Assembly (NCBI GenBank): GCA_017555105.1
Contig: JAFZHB010000008.1
Location: 1 to 64,000 of the forward strand
DNA length: 64,000 nt
Direction of reading: 5' to 3'
Source: Alistipes sp.
GTDB taxonomy: Bacteria > Bacteroidota > Bacteroidia > Bacteroidales > Rikenellaceae
The notes under the pieces were generated by a model. The model saw only the letters and a program-made list of their open reading frames with translations, did not search any database and had not been told where the DNA came from. Shown piece by piece: positions 52,600 through 60,836 of this stretch (the first letter of the stretch is position 1; each line of letters starts with the position of its first letter). The translations under genes were made by a program, and so were the position numbers.

Positions 52600-53481
52600 T
52601 TAGCCGTTTGCGCGCGATTCCACCTCGGCGTCGGGCACAATCTTGCGAACCAGCCCCTGCAACACGCTGCCCGGGCCAAGCTCCACATAGCGCGTGATGC
52701 CGTCGGCAGCCATCGCCTGCACACTCTGCGTCCATCGCACGGGGGCGGTGAGCTGCGCGATTAGGTTCTGCTTAATCTGCTCGGGATCGGTATGCGGCTG
52801 CGCATCGACATTCTGATAGATCGGACAGCGCGGCGTGCGAAAATCAGCTTGTTCAATGGCACGCGCCAACTCCTCGCGGGCAGGCTGCATCAGCGGTGAG
52901 TGAAACGCTCCACCCACAGGCAACGGCAGCGCACGACGCGCGCCGGCCTCCTTGGCCTTAGCACAAGCAGCCACCACGGCAGCCTCCTCACCCGAGATCA
53001 CCAACTGACCGGGGCAGTTGTAGTTGGCGGCCACAACCACGCCCTCCACCTCGGCACAAACCTGCTCCACCGCCTCGTCACTCAAGGCCAAGACGGCAGC
53101 CATCGTACCCGGCACCTGATCACACGCACGCTGCATCGCCTCGGCACGCATCGCCACCAGGCGCAAACCCTCCTCAAACGAGAGTGCACCGGAGACAACC
53201 AGCGCCGAGAACTCACCCAACGAGTGACCTGCAACCGCATCCGGTTCACCTCCCAACGCCAGCGCAGCAGCCACCGAATGGAGGAAAACAGCCGGTTGCG
53301 TCACCTTCGTCTGTTTCAATGCCTCGGGCGTACCTTCAAACATCAGATCCGTGATGCGGAAGCCGAGCAATTCGTTCGCCTGCTCCATCAGTGCACGCAC
53401 CTCCGGATGCTGATCGTAGAGCTCTTTGCCCATGCCTACGGCCTGAGCACCCTGTCCGGGGAAGATATAGGCTTGTTTCAT
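52600..53481 (-). CDS. fabD: Malonyl-CoA:ACP transacylase
   Basis: The 293-residue protein loads malonyl onto acyl carrier protein for fatty acid synthesis. It starts with IFPGQGAQAVGMG, has nucleophile Ser87 in GHSLGE and the catalytic His in GGAFHSPLM. It is the last gene of a five-gene unit (rpe, ABC-F, rlmB, metalloprotease, fabD) and lies 31 bp after the previous one. Confidence 0.96.
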   Translation of the reverse strand: MKQAYIFPGQGAQAVGMGKELYDQHPEVRALMEQANELLGFRITDLMFEGTPEALKQTKVTQPAVFLHSVAAALALGGEPDAVAGHSLGEFSALVVSGALSFEEGLRLVAMRAEAMQRACDQVPGTMAAVLALSDEAVEQVCAEVEGVVVAANYNCPGQLVISGEEAAVVAACAKAKEAGARRALPLPVGGAFHSPLMQPAREELARAIEQADFRTPRCPIYQNVDAQPHTDPEQIKQNLIAQLTAPVRWTQSVQAMAADGITRYVELGPGSVLQGLVRKIVPDAEVESRANG

Positions 53482-53512
53482 CGTTTTCTATGATTCAATG
53501 TTCAACACTCGA

Positions 53513-54073
53513 TTATCCAATGCGGTAGCTGCGCAACTCACGCCGCAAGGCCGCCTCTCGACCACCCAACAGCCCATCAAGCAGGGCATGAAAACGAGGC
53601 GAGTGGTTGTGGTGTATCGTATGACAGAGCTCGTGCAGGATGATAAAATCGCGCAGGTGTTCGGGCAGGCGCATCAAGTAGAGCGAGAGCGAGATCTGGT
53701 TCTTACCCGAGCAACTCCCCCACCGTGTGCGTGCCGCACGGATCGTAAGACCCGCATAGCGCAGCTGCGTCTGCTCAGCCAGTCGTGCCACGCGCAGCGG
53801 CAGATCCGCCTTGGCAGCCGCACGCAACGCTTCGACCTCGTCCTTGTCGGCCGCAGGGGGCATCAACGCTGCCCGCTCGGCAGCGCGTGCTTGAGCGCGC
53901 ACCACCCAGGCCTTTTTCTCCGCCAGAAAGTTAAGCGCCCGCTCCCTACCCACCTGCGTGGGATACGAGAGACGCACCACCCCATCACGGCGCACCGTGA
54001 GCGTGATGCGTCGCAAGCGTGGCGACGAGACCAAGAGAATCGACCCAAGCTCGGGGTGCTCGATTTTTGTCAT
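53513..54073 (-). CDS. YgjP/DUF45-type metal-dependent hydrolase
   Basis: I start at 54073 (MTKIEHPELGSILLV). The 186-residue protein has the zinc motif HELCHTIHHNHS and the preceding TRWGSCSGKNQISLSLYL that defines the YgjP-like (M48-related) group. The cellular substrate is unknown. It lies 10 bp after rlmB. Confidence 0.9.
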   Translation of the reverse strand: MTKIEHPELGSILLVSSPRLRRITLTVRRDGVVRLSYPTQVGRERALNFLAEKKAWVVRAQARAAERAALMPPAADKDEVEALRAAAKADLPLRVARLAEQTQLRYAGLTIRAARTRWGSCSGKNQISLSLYLMRLPEHLRDFIILHELCHTIHHNHSPRFHALLDGLLGGREAALRRELRSYRIG

Positions 54074-54083
54074 GCGTTCGCTG

Positions 54084-54812
54084 TTAGCCGATACGCTGGC
54101 GCACCACCTCAAAGAGGATTACCGCAGCCGCAGCCGACACATTGAGCGACTCGATGTGGCCGATCATCGGGATAGCCAACTGCTCATCGCACAGTTTCAT
54201 CACCGCGGGCGAGATACCCACATCCTCGGCGCCCATCACCAAGACGGTCGGCTTGCGGAAGTCTGCATCGTAGAGCAGTTTGCGGCTCTTCTCGGTTGCA
54301 GCCACCAGCTGGAAGCCCTCCTGCTGCAACTGCGCCAGGGTCATACGCATCGAGCCCACGCGCGTCACGGGAATCACAGTCAAGGCACCTGCCGACGAAC
54401 GAATAGCCTCCGCATTCACGGGAGCTGCATTCTTCAGCGGAACGATCAGACCGTGCGCGCCGGCGCACTCGGCCGAGCGAGCGATCGCGCCGAAGTTGCG
54501 TACATCCGTCACGCCATCGAAGGCAACAATCAGCGGCGTCTCATCCTCGGGCACACGCTCCAGGATATCCTCGAGCTGCACATAGGAGATCATCGCTGTC
54601 TGCGCCACAACACCCTGGTGGTTACCGCGCGTCAAGCGGTTCAACTTCTCGACCGGCACCTCCTGATAGCGCAGGCGGTGGCGAATGATCAGGTCTTTCA
54701 ACTCCTGCATCAACTGTCCCTCAGCACCCTTACGGATGTAGAGCTTCTCAATCTCACGACCCGCCTCGATCGCCTCTGCAACGGGGCGGATACCAAATAT
54801 CAAATTATCCAT
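54084..54812 (-). CDS. rlmB: 23S rRNA (guanosine-2'-O-)-methyltransferase RlmB
   Basis: The 242-residue SPOUT enzyme has the N-terminal substrate domain (FGIRPVAEAIEAG) and the knot motifs DVRNFGAIARSAECAGAHG, LVMGAEDVGISP and PMIGHIESLNVSAAAAVILFE. It methylates a conserved guanosine of 23S rRNA. The call between RlmB and a related TrmH-family enzyme rests on length and the N-terminal domain. Gap of 2 bp to the ABC-F gene. Confidence 0.9.
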   Translation of the reverse strand: MDNLIFGIRPVAEAIEAGREIEKLYIRKGAEGQLMQELKDLIIRHRLRYQEVPVEKLNRLTRGNHQGVVAQTAMISYVQLEDILERVPEDETPLIVAFDGVTDVRNFGAIARSAECAGAHGLIVPLKNAAPVNAEAIRSSAGALTVIPVTRVGSMRMTLAQLQQEGFQLVAATEKSRKLLYDADFRKPTVLVMGAEDVGISPAVMKLCDEQLAIPMIGHIESLNVSAAAAVILFEVVRQRIG

Positions 54813-54814
54813 AG

Positions 54815-56740
54815 TTATTCGCTAATTTCCAATTCATAGGCCGCCTTCTCCCACTCGTGCATCAGGTGATCGTAGTGAGCCTTCAGTTCGTTGTAAGCCT
54901 TGTAGTCGGCCTCCACATACTCCGCGGCGGCTGCCAGACGCTCATCCCAGCGAGCAATCTCCTGCTCCACCTCGGCGAGTTTCGACTCGATCTCCTCCAC
55001 ATTCTTACGCAGACGACGCAACAGCTTCTCCTGCTCCTTCTTCTGCTCGTAGTTCAGTTTGCCGGCTGTTTGGCTCTTGGCGGTATTACCTGCTGCGGGG
55101 CGATCGGTGCGTTCGATCTCCTGTAACGAGGCGAGTTTTCGCTTCTCCAGGAAGTAGTAGATACCACCCAGGTACTCCTTCACGCCCCCATCGCGGAACT
55201 CGTAGACCTTATCGACCATGCCGTCGAGGAATTCACGGTCGTGCGACACCACGACCACCGTGCCGTCGTACTTCAGGATCGCCTCCTTCAGAATATCCTT
55301 CGAGCGCATATCCATATGGTTGGTCGGCTCGTCGAGCACCAGCAGGTTGCGCGGCTCAAGCATCATGCGCGCCATCGCCAGACGGGCACGCTCGCCACCC
55401 GAGAGCACCTTCACCTTCTTGTCGATATCCTCGCCACGGAAGAGAAATGCACCCAAAATATCGCGCAGACGGGTGCGAATATCCCCCACCGCCACACGAT
55501 CGAGCGTGTCATAGACCGTAAACTCGCCATCCATCAGGTCATCCTGATTCTGGGCGTAGTAACCAATATTCACATTCGCACCGAGGCGGATCGAACCCTC
55601 GGTCGGCATCAACTGACCAATGAGCATGCGTGCCAGCGTGGTTTTACCCTCGCCATTGCGACCCACAAGGGCGATGCGGTCGCCCTTCTCGATGATAAAA
55701 TCTGCCCCCGAAAAGACATGCTTCTCGCCGAACGACATACCGGCCTCCTTGATCTCGGCCACCACCTGTCCCGAACGAGGTGCAGGCGGAAATTTGATGT
55801 TCAGGTGCGAGAGATCCTCCTCGTCGATCTCCAGACGATCCAGACGCTCGAGCGCCTTGATGCGCGACTGCACCTGGTTCGACTTGGTCGGCTTGTAGCG
55901 GAACTTCTCGATGAACTCCTCCGTCTTCTCGATCATGCGCTGCTGATTCTCGTAGGCAGCCAGCTGCTGCTCACGGCGCTCGGCCCGCAGCACGACATAT
56001 TTCGAATAGGGAACCTTATAATCGGTGATATGACCTAGCGAGAGCTCGACGGTGCGCGTCGTGACATTATCCAAGAAGGCTCTGTCGTGCGAGATCAAGA
56101 GCACCGCGCCGTTGTAGTTTTTCAGATACTCCTCCAGCCACTGAATCGACTCGATGTCGAGGTGGTTGGTCGGCTCATCCAAGAGGAAAATCGAAGGGCG
56201 ACGCAACAGGAGTTTGGCCAGCTCGATACGCATACGCCAACCGCCCGAGAACTCCGCCGTAGGACGGGTGAAATCCGAGCGCTTGAAACCCAAACCGAGC
56301 AGCGTCTTCTCGATATCGGCATCGCGCGTCTCACCACCCAACATCTGATAGAGGTCCTGCGACTCATTCAAGCGATGGAGAAGGTCAGCGTATGCATCAC
56401 TCTCATAATCATCGCGCAGAGAGATCTCCTCGGTGAGGCGTGCAATCTCCGCTTCGAGGCGCAATACCTCCTCAAAAGCCTTACCCGTCTCCTCGACCAG
56501 CGTCGTCGTATCGTGCACACGCATCGTCTGCGGCAGATAGCCGATCGTACACTCCGATCCGATCGTCACAGCGCCCGAGGTAGGCTGCTGCTCACCCATA
56601 ATCAGGCGCAGCAAGGTCGTTTTTCCGGCACCGTTCTTACCGACCAGACCAATACGGTCCTTCGGGTTGATCAGAAACGATATGTTGTCAAAAAGTGTCC
56701 AACCGCCATACGAGACGGTGAGGTTATCCAGTGAAATCAT
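54815..56740 (-). CDS. ABC-F family ATPase (Uup/YheS-like)
   Basis: The 641-residue protein has two ABC domains without membrane segments: Walker A GKNGAGKTT and GRNGEGKTT, signatures FSGGWRMRIELAK and LSGGERARLAMARM, and the ABC-F linker with RRAEQ-like helices between them. A charged coiled coil forms the last 80-90 residues. ABC-F proteins act on ribosomes in translation. The set of residues does not show whether it gives antibiotic protection. Gaps of 3 and 2 bp to its neighbours. Confidence 0.92.
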   Translation of the reverse strand: MISLDNLTVSYGGWTLFDNISFLINPKDRIGLVGKNGAGKTTLLRLIMGEQQPTSGAVTIGSECTIGYLPQTMRVHDTTTLVEETGKAFEEVLRLEAEIARLTEEISLRDDYESDAYADLLHRLNESQDLYQMLGGETRDADIEKTLLGLGFKRSDFTRPTAEFSGGWRMRIELAKLLLRRPSIFLLDEPTNHLDIESIQWLEEYLKNYNGAVLLISHDRAFLDNVTTRTVELSLGHITDYKVPYSKYVVLRAERREQQLAAYENQQRMIEKTEEFIEKFRYKPTKSNQVQSRIKALERLDRLEIDEEDLSHLNIKFPPAPRSGQVVAEIKEAGMSFGEKHVFSGADFIIEKGDRIALVGRNGEGKTTLARMLIGQLMPTEGSIRLGANVNIGYYAQNQDDLMDGEFTVYDTLDRVAVGDIRTRLRDILGAFLFRGEDIDKKVKVLSGGERARLAMARMMLEPRNLLVLDEPTNHMDMRSKDILKEAILKYDGTVVVVSHDREFLDGMVDKVYEFRDGGVKEYLGGIYYFLEKRKLASLQEIERTDRPAAGNTAKSQTAGKLNYEQKKEQEKLLRRLRKNVEEIESKLAEVEQEIARWDERLAAAAEYVEADYKAYNELKAHYDHLMHEWEKAAYELEISE

Positions 56741-56743
56741 CTT

Positions 56744-57397
56744 TTACTTGTTCGCTAACATCTTACGAATCTCCTCCTCGGGGCTCGAAGCGCGGAAGAC
56801 CGAACTGCCTGCCACAAGCACATTGGCACCCGCCTCATAGAGCAGGTGGGCATTCTCCGACGAGATGCCGCCATCGACCTCGATCAGCAACTCCGGATTG
56901 AGTTCCTCGGCCATCAAACGCACAGCGCGGATGCGATCGAGCGACTCGACGATAAACTGCTGCCCGCCGAAGCCGGGCTCTACGCTCATAACCAGCACCA
57001 TATCCACCTGAGAAAGGAGTGGACGCAACACCTCGACCGGGGTCTTGGGTTTAATCGAAACACCCACCCGCGCACCACTCTCTCGAATCAACTGCGCGCA
57101 GTGCAACGGGTCGCTCGTAGCCTCCACATGGAAGGTAATCCAATCGGCTCCCTCGTGCGCAAAGCGGGCAATGTAACGTTCCGGATCGGTGATCATCAGG
57201 TGCACATCGAGCGGCTTCTTGGCCACGCTACGCACAGCACGCAAGACGGGGAATCCGAACGAGATGTTCGGCACAAACACGCCATCCATCACATCCACAT
57301 GAACCCACTCGGCGTCGCTGCGGTTGATCATCTCCACATCGCGTTCCAGATGGCCGAAATCGGCGGCCAAGATCGAGGGTGCTATGATTCGCTTCAT
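56744..57397 (-). CDS. rpe: Ribulose-phosphate 3-epimerase
   Basis: The 217-residue TIM-barrel enzyme interconverts ribulose- and xylulose-5-phosphate. It has IAPSILAADFGHL, WVHVDVMDGVFVPN, LMITDPERYI and VEPGFGGQQF, and the Asp of EVDGGI as catalytic residue. It is the first gene of the operon; the minus-strand -7 box TATCTTTG lies at 57418-57425. Confidence 0.95.
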   Translation of the reverse strand: MKRIIAPSILAADFGHLERDVEMINRSDAEWVHVDVMDGVFVPNISFGFPVLRAVRSVAKKPLDVHLMITDPERYIARFAHEGADWITFHVEATSDPLHCAQLIRESGARVGVSIKPKTPVEVLRPLLSQVDMVLVMSVEPGFGGQQFIVESLDRIRAVRLMAEELNPELLIEVDGGISSENAHLLYEAGANVLVAGSSVFRASSPEEEIRKMLANK

Positions 57398-57417
57398 ACC
57401 GATAAAATTCTTTTCTG

Positions 57418-57456
57418 CAAAGATAACTAATTTTTCCTTGAAAACCGCTATCTTTG
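57418..57456. promoter_or_regulatory. Divergent rpe/rmuC promoter pair
   Basis: TATCTTTG occurs on both strands: minus at 57418-57425 for rpe and plus at 57449-57456 for rmuC. The plus box is only 7 bp before the rmuC ATG. Confidence 0.65.
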
Positions 57457-57463
57457 CTCCATT

Positions 57464-58753
57464 ATGAGCAGCAGTATGGATTTTCTTTGGATCGTGATCG
57501 CCCTTTTAGCCGTTCTTTCGGCCATATTTTGCGTGGCGTGGCTCTCACTGAAGGGTGAGATGCGCCGTGTAAACGAGCTTGCCCTCCGCAGCGAGGAGCA
57601 GTTGCAACACGAACGCGAGCAGCGTGCCCAGGCCGAGCAGGCGCTGGCAGCCGAGCGAGCCACCGCCAAGAGTGAGCTAGCTGCGCTCAAGGCGCGCAAC
57701 GAGGAGATCGAAGCCGATGCCCGCAAGCGCCGCGAGGAGGAGATCGAGCACCTCAAAAGTCACTTCCGCAATCTCTCGGCCGAGATTCTGGGCGAGCAGT
57801 CGAAGCAGTTCCGCGAGACCAATCGCGAGTCGCTCGATGTGATGCTTAAGCCTTTCCAGGACAATATCAAGGAGTTCCGTGAGCGCGTGGAGCGCATCTA
57901 CTCCCACGAGAATGAGCAGCGTGGCGAGCTCAAAAACGAGCTGAAGCACCTCCTCGAGCTTAACCACCGCATCACAACCGAGACCACCAACCTGACGAAT
58001 GCCCTGCGTGGCAACTCAAAGGTGCAGGGCGATTGGGGTGAGACTCTGCTCGAAACGATCCTCGACAACTCGTCGCTCACCAAGGGGTTACACTACACCA
58101 CACAGCACAACCTAAAGGATAGCGACGGCAAGAACCTCCGTCCCGATGTCGTGTTGCACCTCCCCGAGGGGCGTAGCATCGTCATCGACTCGAAGGTGTC
58201 GCTCACGGCCTATGTCGCCTACACGGCAGCCGAGAGCCACGAGGAGCAGCAGCGCCACCTCACCTCCCACCTCGCCTCGGTGCGTCAGCATGTCACCGAG
58301 TTAGGTCGCAAGGAGTATCAGCGTCTGCTCGACTCGCCCGACTTTGTGATTATGTTCATCCCCACCGAGCCCGCCTTCCTCGATGCCATGAAGGCTGATC
58401 CGAACATCTGGTCCGACGCCTATCACCACAAGGTGATCATCTCCTCGCCGACGAACCTCTTCGCACTCTTGAAGATGGTGGCAGACCTCTGGAAGTACGA
58501 CGCCCAGGAGAAGAACACGCAGAAGATCGCCGAACTGGGTCTGAAACTCTACGAAAAGGCCGTGCTCTTTACAGAGGCTCTGGAGGAGGTTGGCGGATCG
58601 CTCCAGCGTGCCCAGAAGGCCTACGACCAGGCGCAGACGCGCCTCTCGGGCAAGGGCAGCTTGGTCAGCTTCGGTGAGCAGCTGAAAAAGACGGCGCACC
58701 TGCAATCGAAGAAAAACTTCTCGGCCGCACTGCAAGCCGAGCACGAAGAATAA
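57464..58753 (+). CDS. rmuC: RmuC family DNA recombination protein
   Basis: The 429-residue protein has an N-terminal membrane helix (about 5-25), a long coiled coil (about 30-150) and the RmuC nuclease-like domain with QGDWGETLLETILDNS, DVVLHLPEGRSIVIDSKVSL and VIISSPTNLFALLKMVADLW. In E. coli it limits inverted-repeat rearrangements. A second start (MDFLW) four codons in is possible. It precedes the FNT gene by 21 bp on the same strand. Confidence 0.94.
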   Translation: MSSSMDFLWIVIALLAVLSAIFCVAWLSLKGEMRRVNELALRSEEQLQHEREQRAQAEQALAAERATAKSELAALKARNEEIEADARKRREEEIEHLKSHFRNLSAEILGEQSKQFRETNRESLDVMLKPFQDNIKEFRERVERIYSHENEQRGELKNELKHLLELNHRITTETTNLTNALRGNSKVQGDWGETLLETILDNSSLTKGLHYTTQHNLKDSDGKNLRPDVVLHLPEGRSIVIDSKVSLTAYVAYTAAESHEEQQRHLTSHLASVRQHVTELGRKEYQRLLDSPDFVIMFIPTEPAFLDAMKADPNIWSDAYHHKVIISSPTNLFALLKMVADLWKYDAQEKNTQKIAELGLKLYEKAVLFTEALEEVGGSLQRAQKAYDQAQTRLSGKGSLVSFGEQLKKTAHLQSKKNFSAALQAEHEE

Positions 58754-58774
58754 CAAACCATCTATTCCAAACAA

Positions 58775-59365
58775 ATGAAAGAATTTTCGCGTTATGCCAT
58801 TTTTGCCGGCATGTTAATTGGCGTAGGAGGTCTTACCTACCTGCGCATAGGCGGCGTGGTTGGAGCCACGCTCTTCGCCTTTGGTCTTCTCTGCATCCTG
58901 CTCTGCAAGGCGCAGCTCTTCACCAGCAAGGCTGGATTCCTCCCCTTCAAACAGAGCTATATGCTCCTTCCGATGATTCTGTTCAATGCCCTGGGTTGTG
59001 CGCTCATGGCGACGATGCTCTTCTACATCGGTAACGACCGCGTCACCGAAGGATTGCAGGCCATTCTCACGGCGCGTGCTACCACACCCTGGCACGGCAT
59101 CGCCCTCACCTCGATCGGTACGGGTATGATCATGACGCTGGCCGTCTATGGTGTTCAGCGCAACAACTACCTGCCGCTGCTCTTTGGTGTGCCGGTCTTC
59201 ATCCTCTGCGGACTCCCCCACTGCATGGCGGACGCCTTCTATTATGCTGCCGGTATCTATGCCGGTATGGGTTCGTGGTCGATGCTCGGGAGCTGGAGTG
59301 CAGCCATCGTGGGCAACTACATCGGTTGCAACATCCCGCGTCTGGTGATGCAGGAGAAGTTCTAA
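58775..59365 (+). CDS. Formate/nitrite transporter family channel
   Basis: The 196-residue membrane protein has about six helices and FNT landmarks: LCILLCKAQLFTSKAG near the first half-helix, and LPHCMADAFYYAAGIYAGM and GNYIGCNIPRLV in the second half. It is shorter than classical FocA (about 280). Likely cargo is formate, a fermentation product of such anaerobes, but nitrite or hydrosulfide cannot be excluded. Confidence 0.85.
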   Translation: MKEFSRYAIFAGMLIGVGGLTYLRIGGVVGATLFAFGLLCILLCKAQLFTSKAGFLPFKQSYMLLPMILFNALGCALMATMLFYIGNDRVTEGLQAILTARATTPWHGIALTSIGTGMIMTLAVYGVQRNNYLPLLFGVPVFILCGLPHCMADAFYYAAGIYAGMGSWSMLGSWSAAIVGNYIGCNIPRLVMQEKF

Positions 59366-59381
59366 CGAGAATCTACCCAAA

Positions 59382-59420
59382 AACAGAGAGGGCTGTTCGA
59401 AGTGAACAGCCCTCTCTGTT
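59382..59420. terminator. Bidirectional terminator between the FNT gene and kdgK
   Basis: AACAGAGAGGGCTGTTC pairs with GAACAGCCCTCTCTGTT across a 5-nt loop. It lies between convergent genes. Confidence 0.92.
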
Positions 59421-59434
59421 GTCAAATACGCTTA

Positions 59435-60469
59435 TTAGCGAGCGATACGCCCATTCGTAGCACCATCAGCCGCGGCCTCGATCTCCTCGATCGGGAACTG
59501 CCCATAATCGCCTGGCACGGTGTTCTTCAACGCACACGCAGCAGCACCCAGATCGAGTGCTCGCTGCATATCCACCTGGTGGAGCATACCGTAGATGATA
59601 CCGGCATTGTAAGCATCGCCCACGCCGACGCAGTCTACTACACCCTCAATATCGAAGATGCGGGCGCGGTACATCTCACCGCGGTGCCACATCGTGCCAC
59701 CGAGCAGGTGGTGCTGGGCATTGATTACATTACGCAGGGCGAAGACGATCGTATGGCAGCGTGGCATCTGACGCGACACCTCTTCAGCGGCACGCGTATA
59801 GGCCTCCATCGCCATCTCATACTCCGTATCCACCGCCTTAAACTGAGGCATCTCCACCCCCAAGGCCTGCTGAAACTCCAACTCTGTACCGAAGAGGATA
59901 TCACACTCGGCCATCATCGCCGGCAGCACCTCGTGCGGGCGCGCACCCCACTTCCAAAGGTTGCGACGGTAGTTGATATCGCACGAGATCACCAAGCCTC
60001 GACGACGCGCGGCAGCAATCGCTTCGGCACACACCTCGGCTGCGCCCTTGCCCACGGCAGGTGCAATACCCGACCAATGGAACCAATCAGCATCAGCAAA
60101 GGCTGCATCCCAATCGATATCCCCCTTCTCAAGGTTGGCGAACGAGGAGCCCTCGCGGTCGTAGACCACCTGCGACGAGCGCATCGCCACGGCCTCCTCC
60201 ATGTAGTAGAGACCCATACGACCCGCCTTGCGCACCACGCGGTCGGTCACAACACCGTAGCGGTGCAGATCATCGAGCGCAGCATCCGAGAGTCGGTTGG
60301 GCGAGAGCGCTGTTACAAACTCGCTCTCAACACCAAAGTTGGCCAGCGACACCGCCACATTCGCCTCGCTGCCACCAAAGTTTGCCTCGAAACGGCCGGT
60401 CTGGTTGAAACGATCGAACGACGGAGGGGTCAGGCGCAACATCAGCTCGCCAAAGGTTACTACTTTCAT
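59435..60469 (-). CDS. kdgK: 2-dehydro-3-deoxygluconokinase (PfkB family)
   Basis: The 344-residue sugar kinase starts TFGELMLRLTPP, has the substrate loop NFGGSEANVAVSLA and the PfkB signature DCVGVGDAYNAGII, where Asp of GDA is the catalytic base. The long insertion and NYRRNLWKWG fit bacterial KDG kinases. It phosphorylates 2-keto-3-deoxygluconate, the point where galacturonate and tagaturonate catabolism join the Entner-Doudoroff lower part. It therefore fits the pectin and L-galactose operons, though it sits 12 bp after the HMA-domain gene in a metal locus. Confidence 0.88.
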   Translation of the reverse strand: MKVVTFGELMLRLTPPSFDRFNQTGRFEANFGGSEANVAVSLANFGVESEFVTALSPNRLSDAALDDLHRYGVVTDRVVRKAGRMGLYYMEEAVAMRSSQVVYDREGSSFANLEKGDIDWDAAFADADWFHWSGIAPAVGKGAAEVCAEAIAAARRRGLVISCDINYRRNLWKWGARPHEVLPAMMAECDILFGTELEFQQALGVEMPQFKAVDTEYEMAMEAYTRAAEEVSRQMPRCHTIVFALRNVINAQHHLLGGTMWHRGEMYRARIFDIEGVVDCVGVGDAYNAGIIYGMLHQVDMQRALDLGAAACALKNTVPGDYGQFPIEEIEAAADGATNGRIAR

Positions 60470-60481
60470 CGCTGTGCGGTT

Positions 60482-60793
60482 TTACTTCTTCACCTTGGCC
60501 TCGACCTTGAGCTTCTCCATGCCCTTGATGATGTTCTCGTCGTTGTTCTTCGCAGCGTCGTAGGTCACCGTCACATCAAAGGTCTTCGGGTCGATCGAGA
60601 GGTTCTGAATACCCTTACCAAGCACGGGGACATTCGTCTCCACCTTCTTGGCGCAGTTCGGGCAGTCGAGGTTGGTCGAAAAGACCGTCGTCGTCATCTG
60701 CTTGGTCGGCTTCTTAGCCGGTTTTTCCGTTTGAGCCATACATACGCCCAGACCCATCATGAGGGCAAGGCCCAATACCAACATCTTTTTCAT
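60482..60793 (-). CDS. Exported heavy-metal-associated (HMA) domain protein
   Basis: The 103-residue protein has a signal peptide (to about CMAQ), a Lys-rich linker and an HMA domain with the metal-binding motif DCPNCAKKVE and the strand VTVTYDAAKN. It probably binds copper or another soft metal in the periplasm. It lies 43 bp after the TonB receptor gene and forms a metal locus with it and a His/Cys-rich protein. Confidence 0.88.
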   Translation of the reverse strand: MKKMLVLGLALMMGLGVCMAQTEKPAKKPTKQMTTTVFSTNLDCPNCAKKVETNVPVLGKGIQNLSIDPKTFDVTVTYDAAKNNDENIIKGMEKLKVEAKVKK

Positions 60794-60836
60794 CTTTATT
60801 CAGTTTTTTTTAAGGTTATCAAATTCTGTTTGCTTA

